Source of the DNA: Pulveribacter suum
GTDB lineage: Bacteria; Pseudomonadota; Gammaproteobacteria; Burkholderiales; Burkholderiaceae_C
Assembly (NCBI RefSeq): GCF_003013695.1
Contig: NZ_CP027792.1
Location: forward strand, 496,001-560,000
DNA: 64,000 nucleotides
Direction: 5' to 3'
Shown in pieces: positions 61,006-64,000 of the stretch. How positions within the stretch are numbered: position 1 is the stretch's first letter; every line of letters starts with the position of its first letter. The notes under the pieces are model-generated. The model saw nothing but the letters and a program-made list of their open reading frames with translations, made no database searches and was not told where the DNA came from. Both the position numbers and the translations under genes were made by a program.

Positions 61006-61726
61006 GGTGAACGAAGGCGCTGCCACAGGCGGCCAGCAGGCAAGTCAGGGAGAAGGAGCCGCGGCGCTGGCGCAGGAGTTCGTGCGCTTCGCCGTCGAGG
61101 CCGGCGTGCTGCGCTTTGGCGAATTCAAAACCAAGGCGGGGCGCATGAGCCCCTACTTCTTCAACGCCGGGCTGTTTGACGACGGCGCCAAGCTGGGGCG
61201 CCTCGCGCAATTCTATGCACAGGCCCTGGTGGCCAGCGGCATCGGGTTCGACATGGTCTTCGGCCCCGCCTACAAGGGCATCCCGCTGGCTGCCACGGTG
61301 GCCGTGGAGCTAGCGCGGCTGGGCCGCAGCGTGCCCTTTGCCTACAACCGCAAGGAGGTCAAGGACCACGGCGAGGGCGGCACGCTGGTGGGCGCGCCGC
61401 TGGCCGGGCGGGTGCTGATCATCGACGACGTGATGAGCGCCGGCACGGCGGCGCGCGAGTCCATCGCGCTGATCCGCGCCGCCGGCGCCACGCCGCACGC
61501 CATGGCCATTGCCCTGGACCGCCAGGAGATGGCCACCGAGGGCGGGCAGGACGTGCCGCACAGCGCCGTGCAGTACGTGCGCGGCACGCTGGGGCTGCAG
61601 GTCTGCACTATCGCCAAGCTGGCAGACTTATTGCAATATCTATCGGCCAGCGGCGCCGACGCGCAGATGCGCGAACACCACGCGCGCGTGCTGGCCTATC
61701 GTCAGCGCTACGGCGTGGACGATTGA
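61004..61726 (+). CDS. pyrE: Orotate phosphoribosyltransferase
   Basis: A 240-residue enzyme joining orotate to PRPP in pyrimidine synthesis. KFGEFTLKSGR-like [52 protein letters not shown] and the PRPP-binding [13 protein letters not shown] are conserved. AGGGAAG six bases ahead supports ATG 61004; GTG 61007 is the only near alternative. About 20 extra N-terminal residues precede the E. coli-type start. It is divergent from xth with overlapping start codons. Confidence 0.95.
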   Translation: MVNEGAATGGQQASQGEGAAALAQEFVRFAVEAGVLRFGEFKTKAGRMSPYFFNAGLFDDGAKLGRLAQFYAQALVASGIGFDMVFGPAYKGIPLAATVAVELARLGRSVPFAYNRKEVKDHGEGGTLVGAPLAGRVLIIDDVMSAGTAARESIALIRAAGATPHAMAIALDRQEMATEGGQDVPHSAVQYVRGTLGLQVCTIAKLADLLQYLSASGADAQMREHHARVLAYRQRYGVDD

Positions 61727-61779
61727 TGGCAGTGACGTGACACCGGCCCGTGCGGGCCACAGCACCGGGAGCAGGATTG

Positions 61780-62493
61780 TTGAAGCACCACAGCGCACGA
61801 CGATTTCAGGGACTCAGACAGGCCCTGGCCACCGCCGGCCTGCTGCTGCTGGCGGCCGCGCCGGTCGGCGCGCAGGAGCGCAAGGGCCCGCAGGAGGTGT
61901 ACACCTGCATCGACAAAAATGGCCGGCGCCTGACCGCAGACCGTCCCATCGCCGAGTGCGTTGACCGCGAGCAGCGTGTGCTGGACCTCACCGGCACCGA
62001 GCGCCGCCGCATGGGCCCCACCCTGACCGAGCACGAGCGCACAGCGGCGGAGGAGCAGCGCAAGAAGGCGGCGCAGGAGCGCATCCGCGTGGCCGAGGAG
62101 CGCCGGCGCGAGCGCGTGCTGCTGGCGCGCTACCCCGACGAGGCCACGCACCAGGTCGAGCGCGTGCAGGCGCAGGAGCAGGTGGACGAGGTCATCGCCG
62201 TGGCGCACAAGCGCATCGCCGAGCTGGGCGGGCGCCGCAAGCAGCTGGGCGTGGAGCTGCAGTTCTACCAGGGCGACCTGGCCAAGGCCCCGGCGAAGCT
62301 GCAGCGCCAGTTCGCCGAGAACGACCAGGAAGTGGGCGAGCAGCAGCGCTTCATCGCCGCGCAGGAGCAGGAAAAGCGCCGCATCGACCAGCGCTTTGAT
62401 GCCGAGCTGGCCCAGCTGCGCCAGCTGTGGGCCGCGCAGCGCGCCGCCGCCGAGCAGTGGAGCCAGCCGCCTGCGGCCAGCAGCAGCAAGTAG
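61780..62493 (+). CDS. DUF4124-domain exported protein
   Basis: A 237-residue protein beginning with TTG 61780 after GGGAGCAGGA; GTG 61750 would add ten residues. A signal peptide ends near APVGAQ. A short DUF4124-type segment (EVYTCIDKNGRRLTADRPIAECVDREQRV) follows, and then a long charged helical region rich in Glu, Arg and Gln (about residues 80-220) likely to be coiled coil. Found widely in betaproteobacteria; role unknown. Convergent with gatB across a strong terminator. Confidence 0.8.
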   Translation: MKHHSARRFQGLRQALATAGLLLLAAAPVGAQERKGPQEVYTCIDKNGRRLTADRPIAECVDREQRVLDLTGTERRRMGPTLTEHERTAAEEQRKKAAQERIRVAEERRRERVLLARYPDEATHQVERVQAQEQVDEVIAVAHKRIAELGGRRKQLGVELQFYQGDLAKAPAKLQRQFAENDQEVGEQQRFIAAQEQEKRRIDQRFDAELAQLRQLWAAQRAAAEQWSQPPAASSSK

Positions 62494-62513
62494 GAAAAGC
62501 CGCCCCGCCCATG

Positions 62514-62541
62514 AACAAAGCAGCCCGCGGGCTGCTTTGTT
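62514..62541. terminator. Bidirectional terminator hairpin
   Basis: AACAAAGCAGCCCG and CGGGCTGCTTTGTT form a perfect 14-pair palindrome, with a T-rich flank on the right and A/T bases in the stem ends giving T tracts on either strand. It lies between the convergent DUF4124 and gatB genes. Confidence 0.85.
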
Positions 62542-62559
62542 ATTCCTGTTTGCTATTTT

Positions 62560-62613
62560 TTTAGTAGCTGCCTGCGCTTGACTGGAAAGGGTTGGAGCCG
62601 TATTTGGCTCCTA
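62560..62613 (+). repeat. Dispersed repeat family A, copy 15
   Basis: TTAGTAGCTGCCTGCGCTTG then GGGTTGGAGCCGTATTTGGCTCC, ending four bases before the gatB stop codon. GGAGCC and GGCTCC can form a small extra stem. Confidence 0.7.
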
Positions 62614-62617
62614 ATCT

Positions 62618-64000
62618 TCAACCCAGCCGGTTCTTGAGCAGCGTGTGGACCTGCTGCGGGTTGGCCTTGCCCTTGGAGGCCTTCATGATCTGGCCGACCA
62701 GGGCGTTGAAGGCCTTGTCCTTGCCGGCGCGGTACTGCTCCACGTTGCCCGGGTTGGCGGCCAGCACTTCATCGACGATGGCCTCCAGGGCGCCCGTGTC
62801 GTTCATCTGCCTGAGGCCCTTGGCCTCGATCAGCGCATCCACCTCCTGGCCTTCGCCGGCCCAGAGGGCGTCGAACACCTGGCGCGCGGCATTGTGGCTG
62901 ATGGTGCCGTCGTGGATGCGGGCGATCAGCGCGGCCAGCTGGGTGCTGCTCACCCGGGCCTGCTCCATGCCGATTTCTTCGGCATTCAGCCGGCGCGAGA
63001 TCTCGCCCATGACCCAGTTGCTGGCCAGCTTGGGCTGGCCGCAGGCGCGCGCGGCGTCCTCAAAGTAGGCCGCCATGGCCTGGCTTTGCGTGAGCGTGGT
63101 GGCGTCGTACTCGGGCAGGCCGTATTGCTGCACGAAGCGCGCGGCCATGGCGCGCGGCAGCTCGGGCATGCCGGCCTTGACCCGCTCGACCCATTCGGGC
63201 GCAACGATCAGCGGCGGCAGGTCCGGGTCGGGGAAGTAGCGGTAGTCGGCCGCGTCTTCCTTGGTGCGCATGGCGCGGGTCTCGCCGGTGTCGGGGTCGA
63301 ACAGCACGGTGGCTTGTTGAATCGCGTGGCCGTCCTCGATCTGCTCGATCTGCCAGCGGATCTCGTAGTCGATGGCCTGCTGCATGGACCTGAAGGAGTT
63401 CAGGTTCTTGATCTCGCGGCGGGTGCCCAGGGGCGCCCCCGGCTTGCGCACCGAGACGTTGGCGTCGCAGCGGAACGACCCTTCCTGCATGTTGCCGTCG
63501 CAGATGCCGATCCAGGTCACCAGCTTGTGCAGCTCCTTGGCATAGGCCACGGCCTCCTCGGTGGAGCGCATGTCCGGCTCGGTCACGATCTCCAGCAGCG
63601 CCGTGCCGGCGCGGTTCAGGTCGATGCCCGACTGGCCGATGAAGTCCTCGTGCAGCGACTTGCCGGCGTCTTCCTCCAGGTGGGCGCGCACCAGGCGCAC
63701 CGTCTTCTTTTCCTCGCCCAGCAGGAAGGACACCTCGCCGCCCTGCACCACGGGAATCTCGAACTGGCTGATCTGGTAGCCCTTGGGCAGGTCGGGGTAG
63801 AAATAGTTCTTGCGCGCAAAGATGCTCTCGGGCGCGATGTGGCTGCCCAGCGCCAGCCCTAAGCGGATGGCGAGCTCCACCGCCTTTTTGTTCATCACCG
63901 GCAGCGTGCCGGGCAGCGCCAGGTCCACGGCGCTGGCCTGGGTGTTGGGCTCGGCGCCGAAGGCGGTGCTGGCGCGGCTGAAGATCTTGCTGTTCGTGGC
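62618..64000 (-). CDS. gatB: Asp-tRNA(Asn)/Glu-tRNA(Gln) amidotransferase subunit B (5' end outside window)
   Basis: 460 residues of GatB are visible; the first 20-30 lie beyond the right edge. The frame is open to base 64000, so the GTG at 63928 is not the start. GatB carries the kinase/tRNA-binding part of the transamidosome. Seen are [87 protein letters not shown], the [12 protein letters not shown] block, and the C-terminal YqeY-like domain ending [14 protein letters not shown]. gatA and gatC should lie to the right. Confidence 0.97.
   Translation of the reverse strand, partial: ATNSKIFSRASTAFGAEPNTQASAVDLALPGTLPVMNKKAVELAIRLGLALGSHIAPESIFARKNYFYPDLPKGYQISQFEIPVVQGGEVSFLLGEEKKTVRLVRAHLEEDAGKSLHEDFIGQSGIDLNRAGTALLEIVTEPDMRSTEEAVAYAKELHKLVTWIGICDGNMQEGSFRCDANVSVRKPGAPLGTRREIKNLNSFRSMQQAIDYEIRWQIEQIEDGHAIQQATVLFDPDTGETRAMRTKEDAADYRYFPDPDLPPLIVAPEWVERVKAGMPELPRAMAARFVQQYGLPEYDATTLTQSQAMAAYFEDAARACGQPKLASNWVMGEISRRLNAEEIGMEQARVSSTQLAALIARIHDGTISHNAARQVFDALWAGEGQEVDALIEAKGLRQMNDTGALEAIVDEVLAANPGNVEQYRAGKDKAFNALVGQIMKASKGKANPQQVHTLLKNRLG

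Noticed and set aside
61620..61665. Repeat A inside pyrE (CTATCGGCCAGCGGCGCC)
   Set aside because: The similarity is partial, and the encoded residues ([12 protein letters not shown]) align with normal PyrE sequence.

Overview
The window is chromosomal DNA of a high-GC betaproteobacterium, almost certainly a member of the Comamonadaceae (Acidovorax-like). The evidence is the very GC-rich coding style, an SAH riboswitch ahead of a B12-dependent methionine synthase gene, the radA / ilvE / zinc-finger gene order, and two families of short dispersed repeats, which I remember from this family. Nearly all genes are housekeeping or transport genes; the exception is a short AT-richer island at about 48.0-50.2 kb.

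Layout. 0-6.2 kb: end of an L-serine dehydratase gene, then an acyl-CoA cluster (alpha-methylacyl-CoA racemase, MFS transporter, a single-chain DUF35/thiolase-like fusion, CaiB/BaiF CoA-transferase). 6.4-16.3 kb: glutamate dehydrogenase, PACE efflux pump, alkyladenine DNA glycosylase, riboswitch-controlled metH (C-terminal modules only), glycerophosphodiesterase lipoprotein, shikimate kinase, BrkB-like membrane protein, ferredoxin-NADP reductase. 16.5-21.2 kb: a branched-chain-amino-acid-type ABC importer compressed into three overlapping genes (binding protein, fused LivHM, fused LivGF). 21.2-21.9 kb: an MqsR/MqsA toxin-antitoxin pair with its operator. 21.9-27.2 kb: chemoreceptor, comM, and the sigma-54 type glnK-amtB operon. 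27.2-37.4 kb: lactonase-like protein, glcE-yoaK-glcF, proQ, lipoprotein, EamA transporter, lplT, alr and an unknown membrane protein. 37.5-48.0 kb: cytochrome c peroxidase, radA, ilvE, a Wzy/glycosyltransferase fusion, nitronate monooxygenase, and a LysR/MFS pair.

48.2-50.0 kb is a small integron-type gene-cassette array without an integrase gene: three attC-like sites and four small leftward genes, all encoding proteins with an N-terminal membrane segment. After it come a TcyP-like symporter, a MOSC protein, a two-component system, an AmpG-like transporter, an AraC regulator, an EamA transporter, an M48 peptidase, a metallo-beta-lactamase-fold hydrolase, xth and pyrE with overlapping divergent starts, a DUF4124 protein, and gatB running off the right edge.

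The most distinctive signals are: (1) the integrase-less cassette array; (2) a roughly 50-bp dispersed repeat with about 15 copies, one of which sits in frame exactly between the two ATPase domains of LivGF and another inside glcE; (3) the DUF35-thiolase and Wzy-GT4 fusions; and (4) an mqsR toxin gene with no ATG at the expected start. No tRNA, rRNA, CRISPR array or intact insertion sequence was seen.
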